A stretch of DNA of 24,876 nt from UMGS1279 sp045536815 (lineage in GTDB: Bacteria; Bacillota; Clostridia; Oscillospirales; Acutalibacteraceae), in the NCBI GenBank assembly GCA_045536815.1, contig JAZSOH010000009.1, positions 1 through 24,876 on the forward strand, written 5' to 3'. A program made the translations under genes and the position numbers. Below, in pieces: positions 1 through 5,984 of this stretch (positions are counted from its first letter, which is position 1; every line of letters begins with the position of its first letter). The notes under the pieces were generated by a model that was not told the DNA's origin, searched no databases, and saw only the letters and a program-made list of their open reading frames with translations.

Positions 1-220
1 GTATCAGCAAAATATAAACCGTTGCTCTCATTGCTTTTGAATTTATATTAACAGTTAAAAACAAAGTGGGTAGAGCCGATAGTAGATAGAAAACTTGTAA
101 AGTGGGAGAGAGAACAAGAAAGTCTCTCAAGTAAAATCCCAACATTAAATTATATGTAAGTGCAATGATAAAGAAAACAAGTCTTGTTGTATTAGCTTTA
201 GAAGCGTTTTTAGTCTTCAT
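1..220 (-). CDS. Membrane protein of unknown function, N-terminal part
   Basis: The gene runs off the left edge, so only about 73 codons from its start are visible. The ATG (218-220 on the minus strand) is preceded by a good ribosome binding site (AAAGGAGA, about 5 bases upstream), and the frame stays open to the edge. The protein begins with a short basic stretch (MKTKNASKANTTR) and then at least two hydrophobic segments, roughly residues 14-30 and 41-57, so an integral membrane protein is likely. I do not recognise the family. No sigma-A promoter is obvious between it and the tRNA-Leu gene on the same strand, so it could be read from the tRNA promoter if the terminator between them leaks. 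Confidence is for a real coding start, not for any function. Confidence 0.7.
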   Translation of the reverse strand, partial: MKTKNASKANTTRLVFFIIALTYNLMLGFYLRDFLVLSPTLQVFYLLSALPTLFLTVNINSKAMRATVYILLI

Positions 221-262
221 TTCAAATCTCCTTTATGTACGAAATTTCTTTGAAACGAAGAA

Positions 263-296
263 GTGGCAGTACAAAGCAAAAACTCTATACTGCCAC
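263..296. other. Stem-loop of unknown role
   Basis: Nine-base perfect inverted repeat (GTGGCAGTA at 263-271, TACTGCCAC at 288-296) with a 16-base loop, lying between the tRNA-Leu terminator and the partial membrane-protein gene. There is no run of T on either side, so it is not a convincing intrinsic terminator. It could be a leader hairpin of the downstream minus-strand gene. Confidence 0.4.
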
Positions 297-331
297 AAAC
301 AAAGGCTATTTAACATCTTTTAAGAAAACAA

Positions 332-373
332 CAAACCCGAACGTTTCACCGATTGGTAAAAGGTTCGGGTTTG
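332..373 (-). terminator. Terminator downstream of tRNA-Leu
   Basis: Perfect 11-bp stem (CAAACCCGAAC at 332-342 against GTTCGGGTTTG at 363-373), with extra pairing near the loop. On the minus strand it is followed by a T-rich stretch (TTGTTTTCTT). It lies 7 bases past the encoded CCA end of the tRNA, the expected place for the tRNA transcript to end. Confidence 0.75.
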
Positions 374-380
374 AATGCTT

Positions 381-467
381 TGGTGCCGCTAACCGGACTT
401 GAACCGGTACGGTATTGCTACCGAGGGATTTTAAGTCCCTTGTGTCTGCCTATTCCACCACAGCGGC
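381..467 (-). tRNA. tRNA-Leu (anticodon UAA)
   Basis: On the minus strand this folds as a class II tRNA. The acceptor stem GCCGCTG pairs with the 3' strand before discriminator A, and the CCA end is encoded (381-383). The anticodon arm is GGGA-CTTAAAA-TCCC with TAA in the loop. A variable arm (CGGTAGCAATACCG) follows, then a T-arm with the loop TTCAAGT. The long variable arm and the TAA anticodon identify leucine, reading UUA and by wobble UUG. It is a single gene with its own promoter and terminator. An open frame on the other strand at 353-559 is only a shadow of it. Confidence 0.97.
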
Positions 468-488
468 ATATTATTTACAGCAAATATA

Positions 489-517
489 ATAATAGTATAT
501 TTTTACTTAAAAGTCAA
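489..517 (-). promoter_or_regulatory. Sigma-A promoter of tRNA-Leu
   Basis: TTGACT (517-512) and TATTAT (494-489) are separated by 17 bases, about 22 bases upstream of the mature tRNA 5' end. This is a close match to the sigma-A consensus and leaves a short leader for RNase P to remove. Confidence 0.75.
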
Positions 518-561
518 GTACTATTCCTTATTTTTCTTACTAAAAAATTAAAATTTTAAAA

Positions 562-590
562 TTGACATTCTATATAATATAAAGTAAAAT
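562..590 (+). promoter_or_regulatory. Sigma-A promoter of trxA-rbr
   Basis: TTGACA at 562-567 and TAAAAT at 585-590 with a 17-base spacer. The implied start near 597 leaves a leader of about 80 bases containing a small hairpin (598-613, AAGGAAA/TTTCCTT). It sits upstream of thioredoxin and probably drives both trxA and rubrerythrin. Confidence 0.7.
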
Positions 591-678
591 ATATTTAAAG
601 GAAAGTTTTTCCTTAGATTATATTTTTATATGATATGGGAATAATTTTTATAACTTTTTAAAATAAAAGAGGTGTATT

Positions 679-990
679 ATGGGCGTTTTGGCTGTAACTA
701 AAAATACTTTTGAAGAAGAGGTTTTAAAAAGCGAGAAAACCGTTTTGGTTGACTTTTGGGCAAGCTGGTGCGGCCCTTGTAGGCTAGTCTCCCCCGTTAT
801 TGACGAAATCGCAGAGGAAAATGAAGATTACAAAATTTGCAAGGTTAACGTTGATGAAGAAAACGAGCTTGCCGCTTATTTTGAAATTATGAGCATTCCG
901 TCTCTTTTTGTATTTAAAAACGGCGAGGTTGTAAACCACTCTGTTGGTGTTCTTACAAAAGAGGAAATTTTAGATTTACTAAATATATAA
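679..990 (+). CDS. trxA: Thioredoxin
   Basis: Small cytoplasmic dithiol-disulfide oxidoreductase that reduces protein disulfides, recharged by thioredoxin reductase. At 103 residues it has the normal length for the family. The active site WCGPC has its cysteines at residues 31 and 34. The cis-proline loop is MSIPS (Pro74), and the buried acidic residue is Asp25 in VDFWA. The start is supported by AGAGGTG shortly upstream. It is 19 bases upstream of rubrerythrin on the same strand, so the two probably form an oxidative-stress operon, a common pairing in anaerobes. No thioredoxin reductase gene is in view. Family assignment is secure; physiological partners are inferred. Confidence 0.97.
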   Translation: MGVLAVTKNTFEEEVLKSEKTVLVDFWASWCGPCRLVSPVIDEIAEENEDYKICKVNVDEENELAAYFEIMSIPSLFVFKNGEVVNHSVGVLTKEEILDLLNI

Positions 991-1009
991 AACGAAAAGG
1001 AGAATTATT

Positions 1010-1549
1010 ATGAACAATAAATACGCAGGTACAAAAACCGAACAAAATTTAAGAGAAGCTTTTTCGGGCGAATCTCAGGCTAGAAACAAGTACACCTACT
1101 TTGCTTCTGTAGCTAAAAAGCAGGGTTTTGAGCAAATTGCAGCTCTTTTCCTTCAAACCGCCGAGAATGAAAAAGAACACGCAAAGCTTTGGTTTAAAGA
1201 GCTTGGTGGTCTTAGCAACACTGCAGAAAATCTTGTTAGTGCTGCCGAGGGCGAAAACTATGAGTGGACTGATATGTACGACCGTATGGCAAAAGAGGCC
1301 GACGAGGAAGGTTTCCACGATTTAGCCGCACGTTTTCGTGGTGTTGCCGCTATCGAAAAATTCCACGAAGAACGCTATCGCAAGCTTTTAAACAACGTAG
1401 AAACCAAAAAAGTTTTCGAAAAATGCGATGTACAGGTTTGGGAATGCCGCAATTGTGGCCACATGGTTGTTGGTCTTAAAGCTCCCGAGGTTTGCCCTGT
1501 TTGCAACCATCCTCAAAGCTACTTCGAGCTTCACAAAGAAAATTACTAA
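1010..1549 (+). CDS. rbr: Rubrerythrin
   Basis: Non-haem diiron peroxidase of anaerobes that reduces hydrogen peroxide to water in the cytoplasm using electrons from rubredoxin or NAD(P)H-linked donors. The 179 residues comprise an N-terminal four-helix ferritin-like domain and a C-terminal rubredoxin-like domain. Diiron ligand motifs are visible: Glu21 in FSGES, E54-x-x-H57 in ENEKEH, and the second ExxH in IEKFHEE. The rubredoxin-like domain carries CRNC (146-149) and CPVC (162-165), the four cysteines for one iron. The ribosome binding site AAAAGGAG lies just upstream of the ATG. It follows trxA closely, as expected for an oxygen-defence operon, and points to a strict anaerobe exposed to occasional oxygen. 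Confidence 0.97.
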   Translation: MNNKYAGTKTEQNLREAFSGESQARNKYTYFASVAKKQGFEQIAALFLQTAENEKEHAKLWFKELGGLSNTAENLVSAAEGENYEWTDMYDRMAKEADEEGFHDLAARFRGVAAIEKFHEERYRKLLNNVETKKVFEKCDVQVWECRNCGHMVVGLKAPEVCPVCNHPQSYFELHKENY

Positions 1550-1557
1550 TTTAAAGG

Positions 1558-1587
1558 GTGACAAAATTCGAACTTGTCACGCTAAGC
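1558..1587. repeat. T-arm-like self-complementary repeat, copy A
   Basis: GTGACAA (1558-1564) pairs with TTGTCAC (1574-1580) around the loop AATTCGAAC, followed by GCTAAGC. This is the most diverged of four related copies (others at 3547, 23071 and 23317), which share the GACA..TGTC stem, a TTCGAA/TTGAAC-type loop and, in three copies, a trailing CTAAGC. The fold resembles the TpsiC arm of a tRNA, but no tRNA surrounds it. Confidence 0.5.
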
Positions 1588-1588
1588 T

Positions 1589-1621
1589 TTCGGCATATAT
1601 ACAAAATGTATATATGCCGAA
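1589..1621 (+). terminator. Perfect 15-bp hairpin, probable terminator after rubrerythrin
   Basis: TTCGGCATATATACA (1589-1603) and its exact complement (1607-1621) are separated by only AAA. The stem is very strong, but the T-run after it is weak (TTTACAT). It is most likely the transcription end of trxA-rbr, placed directly after repeat copy A. It would also separate rbr from the next gene. Confidence 0.5.
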
Positions 1622-1652
1622 TTTACATAGCAAAGGCAGTTGAAGATATATT

Positions 1653-2207
1653 ATGATTTTAGAAACAGGCGCCCCGAAAAAATTAGAGGGGCGAACAGAA
1701 AAAGAACTTCGAGTTTACGAGTTTTTAGAAAGTCTTCAAATTCAGTTTTCAAGGGTAGACCACGAAAAAGCAATGACAATGGAAATTTGCGAAAAAATTG
1801 GCATTGTTCTCGGTTGTGATATTTGTAAAAACCTTTTTCTTTGCAACCGCCAAAAAACCGAATTTTATTTGCTTTTAACTCCCGGAGACAAACGCTTCAA
1901 AACAAAGTATTTATCGGAACAAATTGGCTCTTCACGCCTTTCCTTCGCCGACGAAGAATTTATGATAAAATTTCTTAATACCGAAATTGGTTCGGCAAGT
2001 GTGCTTGGACTTTTGTACGACAAAGAAAAAAAGGTTAATCTTTTAATTGATGAAGAGGTTATGAAAAAGGAATATATCGGTATGCATCCCCTTGTAAATA
2101 CTACAAGCCTTAAAATTAAAACAAAAGACCTTACAGAAAAAATACTTCCCTCTTTGGGATATAATTTTAAGGTAGTTAACCTACCAAATGAATCTACCGA
2201 AAGCTAA
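1653..2207 (+). CDS. Free-standing aminoacyl-tRNA editing protein (ProXp/PrdX, YbaK-like)
   Basis: A 184-residue single-domain protein of the YbaK/ProRS-INS superfamily. These proteins hydrolyse wrongly charged tRNA in trans; the closest described type (ProXp-ala, called PrdX in Clostridium) removes alanine from tRNA-Pro. The diagnostic segment is GCDICKNLFLCNR (residues 54-66), with the conserved lysine at 59 followed by NLFL, then a beta strand FYLLLTPGDKRF. LGLLYDKEKKVNLLID (about 118-133) is the second conserved core strand pair. The length matches the family (about 160-190). The ribosome binding site is weak (GAAG). It stands alone between a hairpin and a bidirectional terminator. I am confident of the superfamily; the exact tRNA and amino acid specificity is inferred. 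Confidence 0.85.
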   Translation: MILETGAPKKLEGRTEKELRVYEFLESLQIQFSRVDHEKAMTMEICEKIGIVLGCDICKNLFLCNRQKTEFYLLLTPGDKRFKTKYLSEQIGSSRLSFADEEFMIKFLNTEIGSASVLGLLYDKEKKVNLLIDEEVMKKEYIGMHPLVNTTSLKIKTKDLTEKILPSLGYNFKVVNLPNESTES

Positions 2208-2215
2208 AAACAAAT

Positions 2216-2249
2216 AAAAATCGGCGGTTAATCTTAACCGCCGATTTTT
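2216..2249. terminator. Bidirectional intrinsic terminator
   Basis: Perfect 16-bp stem (2216-2231 with 2234-2249, core TCGGCGGTTAA) with A/T tracts on both sides, ending in TTTTTATT on the plus strand and TTTTTATT-type sequence on the minus strand. It serves the editing protein from the left and the OadB unit from the right. Confidence 0.9.
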
Positions 2250-2250
2250 A

Positions 2251-2403
2251 TTATTTATTTTTACCTATTTTGTTAAGCAAGGTTGTTATGATTATCAAAA
2301 TACCCATAACAATTAAAATTGCCAACATTCCAACGCCCATATACCTTAAATTTGTAACAAAGTTTTGGGGATTAAAGCTTGCAAGTAAATTAAACAAATT
2401 CAT
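2251..2403 (-). CDS. 50-residue membrane protein downstream of OadB (gamma-subunit-like)
   Basis: A small gene of 50 codons, starting at ATG 2403-2401 behind a strong GGGAGG site 7 bases upstream and ending at TAA 2253-2251, right against the terminator. The product has an amphipathic N-terminus (MNLFNLLASFNPQNFVTNLR), one hydrophobic helix (about residues 22-44, YMGVGMLAILIVMGILIIIT) and a basic tail NKIGKNK. It begins 15 bases after the oadB stop, so the two are co-translated. Position, size and single-helix design match OadG-type gamma subunits or related small proteins that accompany Na+-pump beta subunits. It lacks the usual longer C-terminal Zn-binding tail of classic OadG. The role is inferred from context. 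Confidence 0.8.
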   Translation of the reverse strand: MNLFNLLASFNPQNFVTNLRYMGVGMLAILIVMGILIIITTLLNKIGKNK

Positions 2404-2418
2404 CACTATACCTCCCTA

Positions 2419-3528
2419 TTAACCGAAGAAGCCTTTGAAGCTTAGAATTAAACCGCCGGCAATAACCGAAGCAATTTGACCCGAAACATTAACTGCCATT
2501 GAATGCATAAGAAGGAAGTTTTGAGGGTCTTCTGCAAGTCCCATTTTATGAACAATACGTCCTGCCATCGGGAAGGCCGAAATACCCGCCGCACCTATCA
2601 TTGGGTTAACCTTTTTCTTCATAAACAAATTAAGCAGTTTAGCGAATAAAATACCACCCGCTGTATCAACAATAAAAGCGATAAGGCCAAGGCCTAAAAT
2701 AAGTAGTGTGGACGGCTGCAAGAATTCAGAATAATGCATTCTTGAAGCGATTGTTATACCAAGGAAAATAGTAATAAGGTTTGCAAGCACCTTTTGTGCT
2801 GTTTCAGAAAGAGAGTCTAAAACTCCGCACTCTCTGATAAGATTTCCGAACATCAAAAATCCAACAAGATAAACCGATTCGGGTGCAAAAATACCTGCAA
2901 GTGCGGTAATGATAATTGGGAAAAGAATTTTTGTGAGCTTAGAAACCGATTTAGGCTCATAAGGCATACGAATAAGCCTTTCCTTTTTAGTTGTAAGCAG
3001 TTTAATTATTGGCGGCTGAATTATAGGAACAAGCGCCATATATGAATAAGCCGCAACCATTATCGCAGGTAAAAACTGAGAATCAAGTGCCTGAGCAACA
3101 ATAATTGATGTCGGGCCATCCGCCGCACCGATTATACCGATAGATGCCGCATCTTTAAGAGGAAAGAACATTGAAGCCGCACAAAGAGTAAAGAAAATAC
3201 CAAACTGTGCCGCAGCACCGAAAATCATAAGCTTAGGGTTGGTAAGAAGCGGTCCAAAATCTATCATAGCGCCGATACCAATAAACAAAATAAGGGGGAA
3301 AAGTTCATTGGCAATACCCGCATCAAAAAGGGTTGAAAGCGGGCCTGCGAGCCCATCATCACCTACAACACCGGGCAGATTAACAATGATTGCGCCAAAA
3401 CCAATGGGAAGAAGTAAGGTTGGCTCCATTTCCTTTTTTATAGCAAGGAAAATAAGTGTTGCGCCAATCACCCACATAACAACCATTTGCCAGTTGATAT
3501 TAAGTAGATTTTCGTATAAAATTTCCAT
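2419..3528 (-). CDS. oadB: Na+-transporting carboxylic acid decarboxylase beta subunit (OadB/MmdB/GcdB family)
   Basis: Polytopic membrane protein, 369 residues, of the family that couples biotin-dependent decarboxylation (oxaloacetate, methylmalonyl-CoA or glutaconyl-CoA) to Na+ export. Hallmarks are the segment GIIGAADGPTSI (131-142) with the Asp used in Na+ handling in characterised members, YSYMALVPIIQPP (161-173), the C-terminal half repeating a similar fold, and HSMAVNVSGQIAS (342-354) near the end. The start has AAGGAGAG about 8 bases upstream. No alpha (carboxyltransferase), biotin carrier or acyl-CoA partner gene is in the window. Only the 50-residue protein follows in the operon. 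Upstream is a yybP-ykoY-type Mn2+ riboswitch, which is not the usual control for this family. The subunit may serve a decarboxylase encoded elsewhere, or may be a repurposed transporter; the sequence does not decide. Confidence 0.93.
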   Translation of the reverse strand: MEILYENLLNINWQMVVMWVIGATLIFLAIKKEMEPTLLLPIGFGAIIVNLPGVVGDDGLAGPLSTLFDAGIANELFPLILFIGIGAMIDFGPLLTNPKLMIFGAAAQFGIFFTLCAASMFFPLKDAASIGIIGAADGPTSIIVAQALDSQFLPAIMVAAYSYMALVPIIQPPIIKLLTTKKERLIRMPYEPKSVSKLTKILFPIIITALAGIFAPESVYLVGFLMFGNLIRECGVLDSLSETAQKVLANLITIFLGITIASRMHYSEFLQPSTLLILGLGLIAFIVDTAGGILFAKLLNLFMKKKVNPMIGAAGISAFPMAGRIVHKMGLAEDPQNFLLMHSMAVNVSGQIASVIAGGLILSFKGFFG

Positions 3529-3546
3529 AATAAAACTCTCCTTTTT

Positions 3547-3578
3547 GTGTGACAGGACTTGACCCTGTCATGCTAAGC
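3547..3578. repeat. T-arm-like self-complementary repeat, copy B
   Basis: The 25 bases 3547-3571 match copy C (23071-23095) at 24 of 25 positions, and are followed by GCTAAGC as in copy A. GACAGG pairs with CCTGTC around a 7-base loop. In the oadB transcript it forms a hairpin ending just before the ribosome binding site, so it could affect translation of oadB. Confidence 0.6.
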
Positions 3579-3585
3579 AAGGCAT

Positions 3586-3621
3586 AAAAATAGACCCAAA
3601 CCGAAAACACAGTTTGAGTCT
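3586..3621 (-). terminator. Regulated intrinsic terminator of the riboswitch
   Basis: On the minus strand AGACTCAAAC (3621-3612) pairs with GTTTGGGTCT (3601-3592) over 10 bp with one G-T wobble, followed by ATTTTTA. The left arm is also the right arm of riboswitch helix P1, so the two structures exclude each other. This is the usual arrangement for an RNA switch acting on transcription. Confidence 0.85.
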
Positions 3622-3705
3622 TGCTATTTAATACATTTGCGGGTTAAAAACCGTTTTGACGCTAATGTCACGCTTACTATTAAAGCGCAAGCTACTCCCT
3701 CAATC
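3612..3705 (-). ncRNA. yybP-ykoY (manganese) riboswitch aptamer
   Basis: The leader of oadB matches the yybP-ykoY consensus by eye. P1 is formed by GATTGAG (3705-3699) with CTCAAAC (3618-3612). The conserved loop GGGAGTAGC follows P1 directly. P2 is CGCTT/AAGCG. Next comes the second arm, ACATT...AATGT, with the inner conserved AACCCGC. The signature TAGCAAGAC stands at the 3' side. The family binds Mn2+ between the two arm loops and stabilises P1. Here that would free the transcript from the overlapping terminator, so Mn2+ should turn expression on. Known targets are mostly Mn2+ exporters (MntP, TerC-like and P-type ATPases), not OadB. A covariance search was not possible here; identification is from motifs and layout. 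Confidence 0.85.
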
Positions 3706-3715
3706 TAACAAAAAT

Positions 3716-3744
3716 ATTATACCATCTAAAGCAACATATGTCAA
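3716..3744 (-). promoter_or_regulatory. Consensus sigma-A promoter of the riboswitch-oadB unit
   Basis: Perfect TTGACA (3744-3739) and perfect TATAAT (3721-3716) with a 17-base spacer. The predicted start, near 3709, lies just before riboswitch P1. Such a strong constitutive promoter fits control at the level of transcript termination. Confidence 0.92.
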
Positions 3745-3778
3745 TCAAATTATACGCAAAATGCACTATTTTTCTACT

Positions 3779-4084
3779 CTAAATTCCAAATTTCTTTAAA
3801 TCTATTCTGCCATCAGCCTCAAAAACTATTCCTTCATCTTCAAGTAGCTTTCTTTGTACTTCTCCGCCGCCAAAGGCAAAGCTGTTAGCTACAAAACCGT
3901 TTCTATTCACTACCCTGTGGCAAGGTATAACAAAAGGCTCAGGGTTTACGTGAAGAGCATAACCTACAACCCTTGCCCAACGCGGATTACCTGCAAGAAG
4001 CGCAACAGTGCCATAGGTTGCAACCTTACCCTTTGGAATGTTTCTCACCACATCATATATTCTTTCGAAAACCGATTTTTCCAA
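3779..4084 (-). CDS. Short MGMT-family (methylated-DNA cysteine methyltransferase C-domain) protein
   Basis: A 101-residue protein consisting only of the DNA-binding/active-site domain of O6-alkylguanine-DNA alkyltransferases. Family features are IPKGKVATYGTVA (16-28), the arginine finger region NPRWARVVGYAL (33-44), and the active-site PCHR with its cysteine at 55. The N-terminal domain of Ada/Ogt is absent. Alkyltransferase-like proteins (ATL) of similar size have Trp or Ala in place of this Cys; here the Cys is kept, so alkyl transfer is possible, but damage recognition without repair cannot be excluded. The start is TTG (4084-4082) behind GGGAG; no in-frame ATG fits. It has its own promoter, and is divergent from hrcA. 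Confidence 0.88.
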   Translation of the reverse strand: MEKSVFERIYDVVRNIPKGKVATYGTVALLAGNPRWARVVGYALHVNPEPFVIPCHRVVNRNGFVANSFAFGGGEVQRKLLEDEGIVFEADGRIDLKKFGI

Positions 4085-4107
4085 ATCACCACTCCCTTTT
4101 TGCTTAT

Positions 4108-4136
4108 ATTATATGATAAATATTTACTCAAAACAA
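4108..4136 (-). promoter_or_regulatory. Sigma-A promoter of the MGMT-like gene
   Basis: TTGTTT (4136-4131) and TATAAT (4113-4108) with a 17-base spacer, about 25 bases upstream of the TTG start. The leader would be very short. Confidence 0.6.
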
Positions 4137-4219
4137 GAAATTTATACAAATTTAACTTATAATTTTGCCAAAGGTCAGAGAAAGTCAAAAAAATTCATAA
4201 AATATTTATAAATAACCTA

Positions 4220-4253
4220 TTGACAAAGCGCTTTAAAGGTGGTAAATTATAAT
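4220..4253 (+). promoter_or_regulatory. Promoter of the hrcA-grpE-dnaK-dnaJ operon
   Basis: TTGACA at 4220-4225. A 17-base spacer leads to TAAATT (4243-4248), and a perfect TATAAT overlaps it at 4248-4253 with a 22-base spacer. The exact -10 is therefore uncertain, but the element lies immediately before CIRCE, the standard arrangement for HrcA repression. Confidence 0.75.
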
Positions 4254-4257
4254 ACAG

Positions 4258-4284
4258 TTAGCACTCCGACACTTTGAGTGCTAA
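4258..4284 (+). promoter_or_regulatory. CIRCE operator (HrcA binding site)
   Basis: A perfect match to the CIRCE consensus: TTAGCACTC (4258-4266), 9-base spacer, GAGTGCTAA (4276-4284). It lies between the promoter and hrcA. HrcA, kept active by GroEL, binds this element and represses the operon until heat stress. Confidence 0.98.
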
Positions 4285-4305
4285 AACGATTTAGGAGGGA
4301 AAGCT

Positions 4306-5340
4306 ATGGAACTTACACCCCGTAAAAAAATAATTTTATCGGAAATTGTTAAGTCACATATTGCTTGTGGCGAACCTGTAGGTTCTAAGTTTTTAAGTCA
4401 AACAACAAATTTAGGTCTTTCCCCCGCCACAATTAGAAACGAGATGAGTGACCTTTGTGATATGGGGTATTTGGAGCAGCCACATACCTCTGCAGGAAGG
4501 GTGCCGACCGCCGCGGGTTATAGGCTTTATGTAAATGGTCTTTTAGGCAACGACCAGCCCGATGAAACGGTTAAAAAATCTATTGACAAAATGATAGAAG
4601 ACGCCGCGAAAGATCCTGAAAACATAACTTCCCTTGCAAGTCAGGCTCTTTCGAACCTTACAGGTCTAACGGCAGTTTCGCTAACTATTCCCGAAGACGA
4701 TGCATACGTTAAAAGGGTTGAGCTTCTTCCTATGGGAAGGCGTAGCGCACTTTTAGTTTTAGTAACGTCAGATGGTATTGCAAGAAGCCGTATTTGCAGA
4801 ACAAACGAATCTATTACAGCTAGTGCAATTTCGGTTTTTGACAGAATAATTGCAACCGAGGTTGTTGGAACATCACTTTCCATGTTTAGTGGTGCCTTGC
4901 TTCAAACAGTTGCGGCAAAATCGGGTGAATTCAGTTTAGTTTTGATGCCGCTTTTTTGCATATTATTTGAAATGATTGATAATGTTTGCCGCTTTGAGCT
5001 TGACTTAAAAGGCGAAGCTAACATTTATGCCCACTACCAAAAAGAAAGCGACGCCAGAAAGATTGTTGATTTTATATCTCGTCGCGATGCTATTCTTTCA
5101 ATTCTTTCCGAAATACCCGACCCTGTAAGCGTTGTTTTCGGAGATGATTTTGAAATTGAAGCTCTTAAACCTTCAAGCATGGTGGTTGCAAAATTTGGTG
5201 GTGGCGAAAACAGGCTTGGTAGAATTGGCGTAGTAGGCCCTACCAGAATGGATTACGAAGACCTTATCCCAAGCATTAGCTATTTTGCAAAACAGCTTGG
5301 AAGGGTGCTTGAGCAATCTCTTTTAGATTTAGAAGATTAG
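4306..5340 (+). CDS. hrcA: Heat-inducible transcription repressor HrcA
   Basis: Repressor of class I heat-shock genes; binds CIRCE as a dimer and depends on GroEL for folding. 344 residues, the normal length. The N-terminal winged helix spans about residues 1-75: TPRKKIILSEIVKSH, then the recognition region LSPATIRNEMSDL, and the wing with the hallmark HTSAGRVPT. A GAF-like dimerisation domain follows, with the conserved C-terminal stretch RIGVVGPTRMDYEDLIPSI typical of HrcA. The start has AGGAGGG a few bases upstream, and the CIRCE element 20 bases before that shows autoregulation. It is the first gene of the operon with grpE, dnaK and dnaJ. Confidence 0.98.
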   Translation: MELTPRKKIILSEIVKSHIACGEPVGSKFLSQTTNLGLSPATIRNEMSDLCDMGYLEQPHTSAGRVPTAAGYRLYVNGLLGNDQPDETVKKSIDKMIEDAAKDPENITSLASQALSNLTGLTAVSLTIPEDDAYVKRVELLPMGRRSALLVLVTSDGIARSRICRTNESITASAISVFDRIIATEVVGTSLSMFSGALLQTVAAKSGEFSLVLMPLFCILFEMIDNVCRFELDLKGEANIYAHYQKESDARKIVDFISRRDAILSILSEIPDPVSVVFGDDFEIEALKPSSMVVAKFGGGENRLGRIGVVGPTRMDYEDLIPSISYFAKQLGRVLEQSLLDLED

Positions 5341-5390
5341 CCAAAGCATTTAAACCTTAGCGTGAATAACCTGAAAGGAATTTTAATATT

Positions 5391-5918
5391 ATGAGCGAAC
5401 AGGCAAAAAATACTACCGAAGAGGTTTTAGAAAACGAAGGAACAACCAAAAAGTCAAAACCTAAAAAAAGCAAATCTCAAATAGAAATTGAAACTCTTAA
5501 AGCAGAACTTGAAAAGCAAAAAGAACTTTTGATGAGAACTGCGGCAGAGTTTGATAACTTTAAAAAGCGCACTGAAAGGGAAAAAATTCGCACCGCCGAG
5601 TATGCCAAGGCGAACGTTATTAAAACCATTTTACCTGTTTTAGATAACGCAAACCTCGCCCTTGCGGCCGACCCTAACGACCCTAACTTTGCAAAGGGTA
5701 TTGAAATGATTGTAAAGCAGCTTATGTCACTTACAACCGGGTTTGGAATTACTGAGCTGGCAAAGGTTGGCGACACATTTGACCCCGAAATTCACGAAGC
5801 AGTTATGCATATCGAAGACGAAACAAAGGGCGAAAATGAAATTTCGCTTGTTTTACAACAAGGCTATAAGTTGGGTGATACAGTTATTCGTCCTGCTATG
5901 GTGCAGGTTGCCAACTAA
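5391..5918 (+). CDS. grpE: Nucleotide exchange factor GrpE
   Basis: Co-chaperone that releases ADP from DnaK. 175 residues. The N-terminus is charged and lysine-rich (1-30), followed by a long dimerising coiled coil (about 30-85) with the family stretch LLMRTAAEFDNFKKRTERE. The C-terminal beta domain is recognisable from GDTFDPEIHEAVMHIED and the terminal GYKLGDTVIRPAMVQVAN. It lies 50 bases after hrcA and 66 bases before dnaK, in the conserved Firmicutes order. The ribosome binding site is AAAGGA. Assignment is secure from the terminal GrpE signature and position. Confidence 0.97.
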   Translation: MSEQAKNTTEEVLENEGTTKKSKPKKSKSQIEIETLKAELEKQKELLMRTAAEFDNFKKRTEREKIRTAEYAKANVIKTILPVLDNANLALAADPNDPNFAKGIEMIVKQLMSLTTGFGITELAKVGDTFDPEIHEAVMHIEDETKGENEISLVLQQGYKLGDTVIRPAMVQVAN

Positions 5919-5984
5919 TGTATAATAAAACTTTTTAAGTTTTTAAATTTATAAAAATATTTTCTATATATGGAGGAAATTATT

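Noticed and set aside
353..559. Open frame of 68 codons on the plus strand
   Set aside because: It overlies the tRNA-Leu gene and its terminator on the other strand, has no ribosome binding site, and its sequence is explained by the tRNA.
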